A DNA stretch of 64,000 nt from Methylophilaceae bacterium (GTDB lineage Bacteria; Pseudomonadota; Gammaproteobacteria; Burkholderiales; Methylophilaceae). This document shows, piece after piece, positions 1 to 8,848 of this stretch. Positions within the stretch are counted from its first letter, which is position 1. The number at the start of each line of letters is the position of its first letter. Location of the stretch: positions 372,001 to 436,000 of the forward strand of contig CAJPFK010000004.1 of NCBI GenBank assembly GCA_905339275.1, written 5' to 3'. A model generated the notes under the pieces. That model had not been told where the DNA came from. It did not search any database and worked only from the letters and a program-made list of their open reading frames with translations. The position numbers and the translations under genes are program-made.

Positions 1-335
1 TTCAACTGCAGGCACACAGAACTACTAAAGAAACCACCTTCCGGCTAGTTAATGTCTTGCAGTATCTCTATGCGCTGCAGTGTGAATTGCCCGCCTGAGC
101 ACCCGCAGAAAGTACAATTAATAACATATTGTTGCAAAAAAACAACAATGCACCAAAAAGAGACAAAAAAAGAGATGCATTGCTTGCAGTGGTAAATCCC
201 CCTTTGGCATACTCATACTACCTTCTCAATGAAATATTTGATTGAAGAAGTTCGCGATCTCACTTGCCAAGTCAGCGATATGTAAAATTTTGCAAACCGG
301 GTAAGTGAAAATTTAAAACGCAACAGGAGAAACAT
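1..335. other. Porin upstream region
   Basis: No gene is recognisable in this stretch. It holds an inverted repeat at 128-149, ATTGTTG and CAACAAT around an A-rich 8-nt loop, which may be the end of an upstream transcript. Several A-rich tracts follow. A good ribosome-binding site (AGGAG, 326-330) precedes the porin ATG. I could not assign a convincing sigma70 or sigma54 promoter, although a strongly expressed porin must have one here. Confidence 0.4.
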
Positions 336-1499
336 ATGAACAAGAAACTGAGCATGGCAGTTGCAGGTGCTGTAATGGCATTCGGCGCTTCTGCTGCAAA
401 CGCAGGTATCACCATTCCAGCAGGTGACTGGACCATTGATATCGGTGGTAACGTAAATGCATTCTATCAACACACCAAGCTGTCTGGTGATTTGAAGGCT
501 CTGGAAACTGACGACAAGATTAATGATATCTCCACTGGTCTGCTGCCTTCTGCACTGGGCGTAGGTGGTAAGACCCGTCAAAACGACCTGGATATCGCAT
601 TCCAGTTCACATTCTTTACTGGCGCTAACTCCGGTACACAGTCTGCTGCTGGTGGCAACACCCTGAACATTCGTCAAGCGTATATGACTTTCGGCGATGC
701 TTCCTGGGGTACCATCAAGCTGGGTCGTGACCTCGGTATCTTCGGTTCCGATGCTATCCTGTCCGACATGACTCTGCTGGGTGTTGGTGTTGGTCAACAA
801 TACAACCTGGAAAGCTCCACGCTGGGCCGTATCGGTTCCGGTTACATCTATGCTGACTGGGTCGGTCAGATCAGCTACACGTCTCCTAACTGGAATGGTT
901 TCAGCTTTGCTGTTGGTGCACGTGAAGGCTGGGTAAATGGTGCAGCCGGCGAAGATCGTAACAACCTTGGCTTCGAAGGTAAGGTTTCCTACGAATGGGC
1001 TGGCGATGTTGCCGGTAAGGTTTGGTTGGGTGCTATTTCTCAAAAGCATGATGGCGATGCAGCTTATGACTCTTATACTTCCCGTGGTTGGGAATTGGGT
1101 GGTAAGGTTGGCTTCTCCGGCTTGAACCTGGTTGGTTACTACTACGATGGTAAAGGCTTAGACAGCCAGTTCACTGCAGCTAACACTCCATTCATCGGCG
1201 GCCTGCCATTCCTGGCTGGTCAAGAAACTGATGATGATGGTGGTTATGTACAAGCTACCTATGCATTGCCAGGTGTCGGCACCAAGCTTGGTGTGTCTTA
1301 TGGCGTGAGCAATTCCGAGAGCGATGTCAGCGGTGTTTTTGATGGTCGCAACAAATCTTGGATCGTTGGTGCATACCATCCTTTGACCAAGAGTCTGAAT
1401 CTGGTTGCTGAGTACACCAATCAAAAGATCGAAGACAAAGACAATACGTTCGACGGCAAGGCTAAGACCCTGTCCCTCGGCGCAATCCTGTTCTTCTAG
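336..1499 (+). CDS. Gram-negative porin, intact copy
   Basis: Outer-membrane beta-barrel porin for passive diffusion of small solutes. The 387-residue product starts with a classic signal peptide: a lysine-bearing n-region (MNKKLS), a hydrophobic core and an AANA cleavage site near residue 23. The mature chain has alternating aromatic/polar strands, Gly/Asp-rich loops, and a C-terminal phenylalanine (LGAILFF), the usual signal for BAM-mediated barrel assembly. AGGAG stands 5 nt before ATG. A paralogue with nearly the same sequence but no proper 5' end lies at 25461-26675. The two differ mainly in short segments, such as around residues 50-55 and 235-245, that probably form extracellular loops. 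The exact porin family and substrate cannot be told from sequence alone. Confidence 0.9.
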   Translation: MNKKLSMAVAGAVMAFGASAANAGITIPAGDWTIDIGGNVNAFYQHTKLSGDLKALETDDKINDISTGLLPSALGVGGKTRQNDLDIAFQFTFFTGANSGTQSAAGGNTLNIRQAYMTFGDASWGTIKLGRDLGIFGSDAILSDMTLLGVGVGQQYNLESSTLGRIGSGYIYADWVGQISYTSPNWNGFSFAVGAREGWVNGAAGEDRNNLGFEGKVSYEWAGDVAGKVWLGAISQKHDGDAAYDSYTSRGWELGGKVGFSGLNLVGYYYDGKGLDSQFTAANTPFIGGLPFLAGQETDDDGGYVQATYALPGVGTKLGVSYGVSNSESDVSGVFDGRNKSWIVGAYHPLTKSLNLVAEYTNQKIEDKDNTFDGKAKTLSLGAILFF

Positions 1500-1505
1500 G
1501 ATGTC

Positions 1506-1568
1506 ATTGCGGGCTTGACCTGCAATCTCGTCAAACCTGTCATGCCGGATTCAGTCCGGCATGACAGG
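1506..1568. repeat. Tandem hairpins, REP-like
   Basis: Two inverted repeats follow the porin stop. The first is ATTGCGGG (1506-1513) with CCTGCAAT (1519-1526). The second is a 14-bp stem, 1536-1549 pairing with 1555-1568, around TTCAG. A related arrangement follows the second porin (25401-25454). Similar GC-rich palindromes occur at 23496-23555 and 60188-60257, so this looks like a dispersed intergenic repeat family. Confidence 0.7.
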
Positions 1569-1584
1569 TGGAAGACAAAGCTTG

Positions 1585-1617
1585 AAACGGCACCTTCGGG
1601 TGCCGTTTTTTTTTTTA
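1585..1617 (+). terminator. Porin terminator
   Basis: A 10-bp stem, AAACGGCACC with GGTGCCGTTT (1585-1594 and 1599-1608), has a TTCG tetraloop and runs into a long T tract. This is a textbook intrinsic terminator. The identical hairpin follows the second porin copy. Confidence 0.9.
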
Positions 1618-1736
1618 CAGTTTTTTTGCCAATTGATTGCCCTGGTATAGATTGGGTGGTCCCTTTGCGGGTTTATTGCGTGGAAGTTAAAAGGATTGAT
1701 AAAACAAGCACTTCGCGGATTGAGCCGATAATAAAG

Positions 1737-1761
1737 CAAAACGACCACAAGGGTCGTTTTG
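1737..1761 (-). terminator. tRNA-Thr terminator
   Basis: AAAACGACC (1738-1746) pairs with GGTCGTTTT (1752-1760) around ACAAG. On the minus strand this lies 7 nt past the tRNA 3' end and ends in a T run, so it should terminate the tRNA transcript. Confidence 0.75.
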
Positions 1762-1767
1762 TCAAGA

Positions 1768-1843
1768 TGGTGCCGCTGACCGGAATCGAACTGGTGACCT
1801 TTTCATTACGAATGAACTGCTCTACCGACTGAGCTACAGCGGC
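1768..1843 (-). tRNA. tRNA-Thr (anticodon CGU)
   Basis: The minus strand reads as a 76-nt tRNA. The acceptor stem GCCGCTG pairs with CAGCGGC, followed by an encoded ACCA. The D arm contains AGCTCAGTCGGTAGAGC, the anticodon loop is TTCGTAA (anticodon CGT), and the T arm contains GTTCGATTC. The sequence closely resembles proteobacterial tRNA-Thr(CGU), which reads ACG codons. It is a single gene with its own terminator. Confidence 0.95.
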
Positions 1844-1928
1844 GTTATTTCGCCAACTTGTGATTATAAGATTTTGCCGGGTTTGCCGCAAACCGGACGT
1901 CGCACCAACTGCCCGATTCCGGCTGCGT

Positions 1929-3080
1929 TTAATGTTTATCAGGTTGGACAACAAGGCCGGTCACCAGCCGGACCACGTGATAGACCAGCCAGGAGACGAT
2001 GCGTTTTAAATAATGGCTGCGTACCCAGTCATCAGGAAGAATTTCATGCGCGCCCTCGGTAATGGAGCGCTCGATATCCGCGTTCAATGCCTCGGCAAAC
2101 GGTTGATCCAGAATGACGATATTGGCCTCGCGTGCAAGAAACAGGCTGATGGCATCGATGTTGGATGAGCCGACTGTCGACCATTCGCGATCAATCACCG
2201 CGACCTTGCTGTGCATGAAGCTCTTGCGGTACTCATAGATTTGAATGCCTTCGGAGAGAAAATCCGAGTAAAAGGCATGGGTTGCGAACATCAGGAAATA
2301 TTCCTTTTTACCTTGTAGCAGCAACCTCACCCGGACGCCGCGCCTGGCTGCCGAGATCAGCGCCCGCCTGAACCCTTTGCCGGGAATGAAGTAGGCATTG
2401 GCAATCAGGATTTCGGATTTGGCATTATTGATGGCCTTCAGGTAGGCTTGTTCGATATCGCGGCGATGCAGGAAATTGTCCCGCATGACGTAGGCTGCCT
2501 TCATGCCATTTGCGGGCAAGAGGGGCTGTCCTGGCAGAACCTGCGCATCGACCCGCCTCAGGTGCAACCAGGCGATTCTTCGCCAGAGGCTGCGGGCGCT
2601 GGATCGAATCTGCGGGAGCAACTCACCACGCACCGATACCGCATAATCTATGCGGGGCGGGTCGTGATTCGGCACGTTGTAATCATCGATGATATTGATG
2701 CCGCCCACGAATGCAAGCGCGCCATCAATGACGACCAGCTTGCGGTGCAGGCGTCTCAGTCGGCTGCGCTTGAATGTCCAGGGCGAAATCTTGGGCCGGA
2801 AGAACATCACGCCAGCACCTGCCTGCTGCAATTCCTGCACGTAGGGTTTGGGTAAATCCTTGCAGCCGAAGCCGTCCAGCAGGATATAGACGCCAACACC
2901 GCGTTGAGCGGCGCGCTTGAGTGCCTCGCCGATTCTCAGGCCGGTGCGGTCGGCCTCATAGATATAGGTTTGCAGGTAGATTTCATGGTGTGCGCCGTCT
3001 ATCGCAGACTCCAGCGCAGGAAAGTATTCTTCGCCGTTTCTCAACAGTTCGATCTGATTCCGGGCCGTGAAGTAGGTCAT
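1929..3080 (-). CDS. clsB: Cardiolipin synthase B (phospholipase D family)
   Basis: Makes cardiolipin or related phospholipids at the inner membrane by phosphatidyl transfer. The 383-residue protein has the two HKD motifs of the phospholipase D superfamily: HRKLVVID at 112-119 and HSKVAVID at 290-297, each followed by a glycine-rich GG or GSSN segment. A hydrophobic stretch near the C-terminus (about 360-378) may attach it to the membrane. Its ATG overlaps the stop of the upstream endonuclease-like gene (ATGA), the same pairing as ybhP-ybhO(clsB) in enterobacteria. The family call is secure; ClsB rather than ClsC rests on length and this neighbour. Confidence 0.88.
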   Translation of the reverse strand: MTYFTARNQIELLRNGEEYFPALESAIDGAHHEIYLQTYIYEADRTGLRIGEALKRAAQRGVGVYILLDGFGCKDLPKPYVQELQQAGAGVMFFRPKISPWTFKRSRLRRLHRKLVVIDGALAFVGGINIIDDYNVPNHDPPRIDYAVSVRGELLPQIRSSARSLWRRIAWLHLRRVDAQVLPGQPLLPANGMKAAYVMRDNFLHRRDIEQAYLKAINNAKSEILIANAYFIPGKGFRRALISAARRGVRVRLLLQGKKEYFLMFATHAFYSDFLSEGIQIYEYRKSFMHSKVAVIDREWSTVGSSNIDAISLFLAREANIVILDQPFAEALNADIERSITEGAHEILPDDWVRSHYLKRIVSWLVYHVVRLVTGLVVQPDKH

Positions 3081-3829
3081 CGTCGCGAAAGGGTTGCACT
3101 TAATGCGGCATGGTCGGAGACCTTGGCAAATTGCGGGCCGGCATGCACCTGCACATGCTGCACCTGAAAGCCGCGGACATAGATACGGTCAAGCCGGAAG
3201 AACGGGAGCACGGATGGAAAGCTGCGGGCCGATTTGCCTAAATGGTGCTCGAACACCTCATGCAAATGCAGGTCCGCTGTCAGTGTTTTGCCCGCACTCA
3301 TGCCCCAGTCATTGAAGTCACCGGCAATGATGAGCGGTGCGTCCTGCGGCACTTCAGCCTTGATACGCTCGCGCAGGGCTTCGATCTGCTTGCGGCGCCA
3401 ACGTGCAAAAAGCCCGAGATGCACGCAAATGCAATGTAAAGGCGCTTGCCAGCCGGGGATTTCGATTTCGCAATGCAGCATGCCGCGCTGCTCTGAAGCG
3501 TGCGCGGAAATATCCTCATTCACTGCCTTGATGATGGGAAATTTGGAGAGCATGGCATTGCCGTGATGCCCTGCCGGATAAACCGAATTCTTGCCATAGG
3601 CATAATCCGACCAGACAGAATCGGCGAGAAACTCGGCCTGGCCTTCCAACGGCCATGCGTGAAAGCGGCGGCTGTGCTTGATATGCACATCCCGTACTTC
3701 CTGCAGGAAAACGATGTCGGCATGCAGTTGGCGTATCAGGTCGCGCTGGTCGTGTAAGGCGAAACGGGCGTTGAAACTGGTCACGCCCTTGTGGATGTTG
3801 AAGGTGGCAATGCGTAAGGTAGTATGCAA
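3077..3829 (-). CDS. Endonuclease/exonuclease/phosphatase family protein (YbhP-like)
   Basis: A 250-residue member of the EEP fold (DNase I/AP endonuclease/sphingomyelinase). Visible signature residues are ATFNIHKG at the N-terminus, the metal-binding Glu in LQEVRD, GDFND in the central region, and the terminal SDHAALSATL with the catalytic Asp-His pair. The start appears to be TTG at 3829, because no ATG precedes the conserved strand and the next candidates would delete it. It overlaps clsB by 4 bp, so the two are translationally coupled. In enterobacteria the equivalent pair functions with phospholipids, so a lipid or inositol-phosphate substrate is as likely as DNA. Confidence 0.8.
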   Translation of the reverse strand: MHTTLRIATFNIHKGVTSFNARFALHDQRDLIRQLHADIVFLQEVRDVHIKHSRRFHAWPLEGQAEFLADSVWSDYAYGKNSVYPAGHHGNAMLSKFPIIKAVNEDISAHASEQRGMLHCEIEIPGWQAPLHCICVHLGLFARWRRKQIEALRERIKAEVPQDAPLIIAGDFNDWGMSAGKTLTADLHLHEVFEHHLGKSARSFPSVLPFFRLDRIYVRGFQVQHVQVHAGPQFAKVSDHAALSATLSRR

Positions 3830-3848
3830 GCTCAGTACAAATTCAAAT

Positions 3849-4979
3849 TTACGAGGCTTCCAGCATGCGGTCCAAAGTCAGCTTGGCCAACCTTGCTTCG
3901 GCATCCGGCACCTTGATCTGGTTCACGATATTGCCTTCAACCAGGTTCTCCAGCGTCCAGGCCAGATGCTGCGGGTCGATACGGGCCATGGTCGAGCATT
4001 CGCAGATCACATGCGACATGAACTGCACCAGCTTGCCTTCCGGCTTCATTTTTTCTGCCAGCCGGTTGACCAGGTTGAGTTCGGTGCCGACCAGCCATTT
4101 CGTTCCGCTCGGTGCTTCGGATACGGTTTTCAGTATGTATTCGGTCGAACCGACGTAATCGGAATTCAGGCAGACTTCAAACGGCGATTCCGGATGTGAA
4201 ATCACCAGGCCATCCGGGTGTTCGGCACGGAAACGCGTGATGTTCTGCTCGCGGAACATCTGATGGACAGCACAATGGCCCTTCCAAAGCAAAATCTTTG
4301 CATTCCTGATCTGCTCTTCCGTCAGTCCACCCATGGGCTGATCCGGGTTCCATACGGGCATCTGCTCCAACGGGATACCCATCTTGTAACCGCTCCAGCG
4401 GCCCAGGTTCTGGTCGGGGAAGAACAGTACTTTTTCACGCTGGGCAAATGCCCATTCGATGATCTTCGGTGCATTGGTCGAGGTGCAGACGATACCGCCG
4501 TGCTCGCCGCAAAAGGCCTTCAGGTCGGCGGCGGAATTGATGTAGGTGACCGGCGTAATGGTCGCGTCGAAATCCAGCACCTTGGATAATTCACGGCGTG
4601 AACGCTCAACCTTGGCAAGATTCGCCATATCGGCCATGGAGCAGCCGGCGGCAAGATCAGGCAGAATCGCAATCTGATCGGGGCGGGAAAGAATGTCGGC
4701 GACTTCCGCCATGAAGTGAACGCCGAGAAACACGATGAACTCGGCATCCGTCTCACCCGCATAGCGAGAAAGTTTCAGCGAATCGCCGGTATAGTCGGCG
4801 TGACGATAGACGCTCTCCTGCTGGTAATGATGGCCGAGAATCACCAGCCGTTTGCCGAGCCTTGCCTTGGCTGCGAGGATGCGTTCCTGCAATTCCGCAT
4901 CCCGGGCCGCCATGAAGCGCTCGAACCGGATGGGTTCGGATTTGATCGATTCAGCCTTGATGGTCGCTGTTTGCATCAT
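3849..4979 (-). CDS. nadA: Quinolinate synthase NadA
   Basis: Cytoplasmic [4Fe-4S] enzyme that condenses iminoaspartate with dihydroxyacetone phosphate to quinolinate in de novo NAD synthesis. At 376 residues it has the NadA hallmarks: GHHYQ near residue 50, FLGVHFMAE, AAGCSMADM with Cys113, WKGHCAVH with Cys236, SHPESP, and a C-terminal CEC at 326-328. Cys113, Cys236 and one of the last two are the likely cluster ligands by comparison with the E. coli enzyme. No nadB or nadC is adjacent, so the pathway is dispersed here. Only 4 bp separate it from nudB upstream, suggesting cotranscription. Confidence 0.95.
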   Translation of the reverse strand: MMQTATIKAESIKSEPIRFERFMAARDAELQERILAAKARLGKRLVILGHHYQQESVYRHADYTGDSLKLSRYAGETDAEFIVFLGVHFMAEVADILSRPDQIAILPDLAAGCSMADMANLAKVERSRRELSKVLDFDATITPVTYINSAADLKAFCGEHGGIVCTSTNAPKIIEWAFAQREKVLFFPDQNLGRWSGYKMGIPLEQMPVWNPDQPMGGLTEEQIRNAKILLWKGHCAVHQMFREQNITRFRAEHPDGLVISHPESPFEVCLNSDYVGSTEYILKTVSEAPSGTKWLVGTELNLVNRLAEKMKPEGKLVQFMSHVICECSTMARIDPQHLAWTLENLVEGNIVNQIKVPDAEARLAKLTLDRMLEAS

Positions 4980-4983
4980 GTTC

Positions 4984-5433
4984 TCACAATATCAGGTTGT
5001 GCCGTTCGCCCAGCCGCCTGAGCGCATCCACATTTGTCCAGGAAAATACTTTTTTTGCCGCCTCGCGCCAGTCTACCCATTGATAGCGCACATGTTCATC
5101 CGGTGCGAGTTGGACAGGTAAGGGCCCCGGTAATTCAAGGCCGAACAAATGTTCTGTATTCTGCATCACACCGGGCGCATAGCGATAGCGCCAGTGCTCA
5201 TAAATCTCGTACACGTTCGAGACATGCCAATCGGTGAGCCGGTAATCCGTGGCAATCAGCCCGGTTTCTTCCTTCACCTCACGGATGGCCGCATCAAGCG
5301 GCGTTTCACCGTCTTCCAGGCTACCTGTTACAGACTGCCAGAAGCCGGGCTTGTCGGCGCGCTCCAGCAGTAGAACCTGCAAATCCGCCGTATGGATCAA
5401 CACCAGGGCGGAAACCGGCGTTTTATAGGCCAC
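4984..5433 (-). CDS. nudB: Dihydroneopterin triphosphate diphosphatase (Nudix)
   Basis: Nudix hydrolase that removes pyrophosphate from dihydroneopterin triphosphate, the second step of folate synthesis. The Nudix box is clear: GSLEDGETPLDAAI then REVKEETGL. I chose GTG at 5433, giving 149 residues beginning VAYKTPVSALVLIH. It shares its G with the apt stop (TAGTG), and the family's first strand starts there; the longer frame to 5532 would only cover apt codons. The gene sits in the aspS cluster, where betaproteobacteria usually keep nudB. folB of the same pathway lies at 59.8 kb. Confidence 0.88.
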   Translation of the reverse strand: MAYKTPVSALVLIHTADLQVLLLERADKPGFWQSVTGSLEDGETPLDAAIREVKEETGLIATDYRLTDWHVSNVYEIYEHWRYRYAPGVMQNTEHLFGLELPGPLPVQLAPDEHVRYQWVDWREAAKKVFSWTNVDALRRLGERHNLIL

Positions 5434-5957
5434 TAGTCTCCCTCGAACTCGCACAGTGCAAACATTCTGTACCCTTTTTCTTCCAGGCGCTTGCGTCCGC
5501 CAAGGCTGATGAGGTCGATAATGAATGCACACTCCACGATTGTACCGCCGAGTTTCTCGATCAATGCTGCGGAAGCGATCGCCGTGCCGCCCGTAGCAAT
5601 CAGGTCATCCACCAGCAGGATGCGCTCGCCTTTCTCGACCGCATCGGTATGGATCTCCACCCGGTCGCTGCCGTATTCGAGTTCGTAATCATGACCCAGC
5701 GTTTCGGCCGGCAATTTGCCCTGCTTGCGCACCGGCACGAAACCCACACCCAGTTTGTAAGCCAGCGGAGTCCCGATCAGGAAGCCGCGCGATTCGACAC
5801 CCACCACCTTGTCGATTTTCTGGTTTTCGTAACGGCTGAACAGCTCATCCACCGTTACCTTCAGCCCCAGCGGGTCTTTCAGCAAGGTCGTGATGTCACG
5901 AAACTGCACGCCGTGTCTGGGGTAATGCGGAACTGTACGGATGAGGGATTTAATCAT
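5433..5957 (-). CDS. apt: Adenine phosphoribosyltransferase
   Basis: Purine salvage enzyme converting adenine and PRPP to AMP. The 174-residue product is full length for the family. It starts IKSLIRTVPHYP, has GVQFRDITTLL, the substrate region VGVESRGFLIGTPLA and the PRPP-binding loop LLVDDLIATGGTA. It lies 8 bp after aspS and overlaps nudB by one base (TAGTG). The location between aspS and nudB is unusual compared with the more common direct aspS-nudB pairing, but the gene itself looks intact and matches its neighbours in composition. Confidence 0.95.
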   Translation of the reverse strand: MIKSLIRTVPHYPRHGVQFRDITTLLKDPLGLKVTVDELFSRYENQKIDKVVGVESRGFLIGTPLAYKLGVGFVPVRKQGKLPAETLGHDYELEYGSDRVEIHTDAVEKGERILLVDDLIATGGTAIASAALIEKLGGTIVECAFIIDLISLGGRKRLEEKGYRMFALCEFEGD

Positions 5958-5965
5958 TGTCAGGC

Positions 5966-7750
5966 TCAGGCAGCCGGAGTTTGCGTCCTCACGCGGATAT
6001 GCAGTTCGCGTAATTGTTTCTCATCCACCTCATTCGGCGCATGCGTCATCAGACATTGCGCGCGCTGCGTCTTGGGGAAGGCGATCACGTCGCGAATCGA
6101 TTCGGCACCCGCCATCAGCGTGACCAGGCGATCCAGGCCGAACGCCAGGCCGCCGTGCGGTGGCGCACCGTATTGCAGGGCTTCGAGCAGGAAGCCGAAC
6201 TTCTCCTGCGCCTCTTCCTTGGAGATTTTCAGTGCATCGAACACCTTGGATTGCACGTCCTGCTTGTGGATACGCACGGAGCCGCCGCCGACTTCCCAGC
6301 CGTTGATGACCATGTCGTAGGCCTTGGACAGGCAGGCACCCGGATTGGTCGCCAGCAGGTCTTCATGGCCGTCCTTGGGCGACGTGAATGGATGATGCAG
6401 CGCCACCCAGCGGTCGGCTTCCTCGTCGTGTTCGAACATCGGGAAATCCACCACCCACAGCGGCGCCCAGGCGCGGCCATCGACATGGCCTTTTTCGTGG
6501 CCGACCTTGACGCGCAACGCGCCCAACGCTTCATTGACGATCTTGGCCTTGTCTGCGCCGAAGAAGACGATGTCGCCATTCTGTGCGCCGGTGCGCTCGA
6601 TGATGGCTTTGAGCGCAGTCTCATGAATGTTCTTGACGATAGGACTTTGCAAACCTTCTTCATTCAGCTTGGTGATGTCGTTGATCTTGATGTACGCCAG
6701 ACCCTTGGCGCCGTAGATTTTGACGAACTCGGTGTAGGCGTCGATCTCTGAACGCGAGATGGCAGCGCCGTTCGGCACGCGCATGGCGGCGACACGGCCA
6801 TTTGCCATGTTGGCAGCACCGGAGAACACCTTGAAATCGACATCTTTCATGACATCGGTCAGCTCGGTGATTTCGAGCGTGACACGCATATCCGGCTTGT
6901 CGGAACCGTATTTGCTCATGGCTTCGGAGAAAGGCATGCGCGGAAACGCGGCGGGCAGGTCAACACCCTGCACCTGGCTGAACATCTGGCGAATCATCTG
7001 TTCGACGATGTTCATGATTTCCTCTTCGCCGAGGAAGGAGGTCTCGATATCAACCTGCGTGAATTCCGGCTGGCGGTCGGCGCGCAGGTCTTCGTCGCGG
7101 AAGCACTTGGTGATCTGGAAGTAACGATCGAAGCCCGATACCATCAGCAGTTGCTTGAACAACTGCGGCGATTGCGGCAAGGCGAAGAACTGGCCGTGAT
7201 GCACGCGCGAAGGCACCAGGTAGTCGCGTGCGCCTTCTGGCGTGGAGCGCGTCAGCATCGGCGTTTCCACCTCGATGAAGCCGTTGGTGTCGAGATAGTC
7301 GCGCAGGTTTTTGGAAACGCGGTAGCGCAACATCAGGTTCTTCTGCATCGCCGGACGGCGCAAATCGATGTAGCGGTGTTCCAGGCGCACCATCTCGGAG
7401 AGATTGTCATCATCCAGCATGAAAGGCGGCGTCAGCGACGGATTGAGAACTTCAATCTCGCTTGCCAGCATCTCGACTTCTCCCGTCGGGATATTCGGAT
7501 TAACCGTGCCTTCAGGGCGCGCACGTACTTTACAGACCACTTTTAAAACAAATTCATTGCGCACCGTTTCTGCAGTGCTGAAAGCCTGCGGTGTGTCCGG
7601 GTCAATGACGATCTGTGCCATGCCTTCGCGATCGCGCAGATCGATGAAGATCACGCCGCCGTGGTCGCGGCGGCGATGTGCCCAACCGCAAAGGGTGACG
7701 GTTTGGCCGATGTGTTCGCGGTTCAAATGGCCGCAGTAGTGGGTACGCAT
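5966..7750 (-). CDS. aspS: Aspartyl-tRNA synthetase
   Basis: Class II aminoacyl-tRNA synthetase that charges tRNA-Asp. At 594 residues it has the bacterial-type architecture: an N-terminal OB-fold anticodon domain ([20 protein letters not shown]), class II motif 2 ([18 protein letters not shown]), a central GAD insertion, and motif 3 with GLAFGLDRL near the C-terminus. Whether it also charges tRNA-Asn is not visible; a search for asnS and gatCAB elsewhere in the genome would tell. It starts 11 bp after the DUF502 gene and heads the apt-nudB-nadA run. Confidence 0.96.
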   Translation of the reverse strand: MRTHYCGHLNREHIGQTVTLCGWAHRRRDHGGVIFIDLRDREGMAQIVIDPDTPQAFSTAETVRNEFVLKVVCKVRARPEGTVNPNIPTGEVEMLASEIEVLNPSLTPPFMLDDDNLSEMVRLEHRYIDLRRPAMQKNLMLRYRVSKNLRDYLDTNGFIEVETPMLTRSTPEGARDYLVPSRVHHGQFFALPQSPQLFKQLLMVSGFDRYFQITKCFRDEDLRADRQPEFTQVDIETSFLGEEEIMNIVEQMIRQMFSQVQGVDLPAAFPRMPFSEAMSKYGSDKPDMRVTLEITELTDVMKDVDFKVFSGAANMANGRVAAMRVPNGAAISRSEIDAYTEFVKIYGAKGLAYIKINDITKLNEEGLQSPIVKNIHETALKAIIERTGAQNGDIVFFGADKAKIVNEALGALRVKVGHEKGHVDGRAWAPLWVVDFPMFEHDEEADRWVALHHPFTSPKDGHEDLLATNPGACLSKAYDMVINGWEVGGGSVRIHKQDVQSKVFDALKISKEEAQEKFGFLLEALQYGAPPHGGLAFGLDRLVTLMAGAESIRDVIAFPKTQRAQCLMTHAPNEVDEKQLRELHIRVRTQTPAA

Positions 7751-7761
7751 ATGCAGATTTC

Positions 7762-8382
7762 TTATAATGATGAGTTGGAAGAGTTGTTTTTTTCAGCGGG
7801 CGAAACCACGCCCATGCTGATGATGTATTTCAGCGCGTCATCGACGCTCATATCGAGCTCGACGATATCTGCCCTGGGCATCATGAGGAAAAACCCCGAT
7901 GTCGGGTTGGGCGTTGTCGGCACATACACGCTGACATAGTCGCCCTTGAGATGATTCGCCACATCGCCGCCGGGGGTTCCTGTCATAAAGGCAATCGTCC
8001 AGCTTCCCTGGCGGGGATATTGCACCAGCAGTGCCTTGCGAAAAGCAGTGCCGGTATCCGAAAACAGGGTATCCGACACCTGCTTGACGCTGTAGTAGAT
8101 GGATTTGACGACAGGTACGCGGGCCAGCAAGCCTTCCCAGAAGTCGATGATGCGCCTGCCGAAGATATTGGTTGCAATCAGGCCGGTGACAAACACGATG
8201 AGCAAAGTCAGCAGCGCGCCGATTCCCGGCAGGTCGAAACCGAACAACAGGGCAGGCTGCCATGCCGCAGGCAGGAGCAGAAGGCTCTGGTCCATAATGC
8301 CGACAAGCAGTTTCAGCACCCATACGGTGATGAACAAAGGCACAAGCACGAGCAAGCCCGTAATGAAATAACGTTTTGCCAT
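7762..8382 (-). CDS. DUF502 family inner-membrane protein
   Basis: A 206-residue membrane protein of unknown biochemical role. Residues about 5-28 and 52-78 form two strongly hydrophobic helices. They are followed by the family pattern [19 protein letters not shown], then a soluble domain with [14 protein letters not shown] and [15 protein letters not shown]502 genes commonly sit between fmdB and aspS in betaproteobacteria, as here. The conserved position suggests a housekeeping role, but nothing in the sequence names a substrate. The tail is Asn/Ser-rich (NNSSNSS). Confidence 0.88.
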   Translation of the reverse strand: MAKRYFITGLLVLVPLFITVWVLKLLVGIMDQSLLLLPAAWQPALLFGFDLPGIGALLTLLIVFVTGLIATNIFGRRIIDFWEGLLARVPVVKSIYYSVKQVSDTLFSDTGTAFRKALLVQYPRQGSWTIAFMTGTPGGDVANHLKGDYVSVYVPTTPNPTSGFFLMMPRADIVELDMSVDDALKYIISMGVVSPAEKNNSSNSSL

Positions 8383-8419
8383 GAGGTGGTGCCTGGTTGC
8401 GTGAATGATCCGGAATCAA

Positions 8420-8674
8420 TTAATGGCAGGCGCAGCCGGTGCCGCAGCCTGCTGATGGTGCTTCTTCCGCTTTCTTCTCAGGCTTGCTGCCGCTGTTCTT
8501 AAAGTCGGTGGCGTACCAGCCGCTGCCAGTCAATTGAAAACTCGGCGCAGAAAGCTGCTTGGCAAAGGTAGCCTTGCCGCATTCCGGGCAATCTGTCAGG
8601 TTAGGTTCGCTGATTTTGCGCATGACTTCCTTGCTGAAGCCGCAGCTAGTGCATTGATAATCATAGATAGGCAT
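8420..8674 (-). CDS. FmdB-family zinc ribbon protein
   Basis: An 84-residue protein starting MPIYDYQCTSCG, the signature of the FmdB/CxxC_CxxC_SSSS regulatory family. Two CxxC knuckles (C8-C11 and CPEC around residue 34) should bind one zinc. A Ser/Gly linker leads to a low-complexity acidic/lysine tail ending with extra cysteines (GCGTGCACH). The family was linked to amidase/formamidase regulation in methylotrophs, but most members are uncharacterised. It is the first gene of the leftward fmdB-DUF502-aspS group. Confidence 0.88.
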   Translation of the reverse strand: MPIYDYQCTSCGFSKEVMRKISEPNLTDCPECGKATFAKQLSAPSFQLTGSGWYATDFKNSGSKPEKKAEEAPSAGCGTGCACH

Positions 8675-8848
8675 GTCGAAAAGCTCCGAGCATCAAAAGT
8701 ACGAAATTATACCTGAGATGCATATGGCGATTAAAGGCGGAATATCAATAGTTTAGAACCTGCTTAAAGACAAAAACCGGCCAGGCCTGTTTAGTGTTCA
8801 AAGTCTCTTCATTTTTAACTGTTACGCATCACATATAACTGTTTAATT

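Noticed and set aside
213..1049. Minus-strand open frame over the first porin
   Set aside because: Antisense of a well-supported secreted porin; no ribosome site or motif.
1515..1832. Open frames crossing the porin terminator and tRNA-Thr
   Set aside because: They run through a terminator and a structural RNA gene, so coding is implausible.
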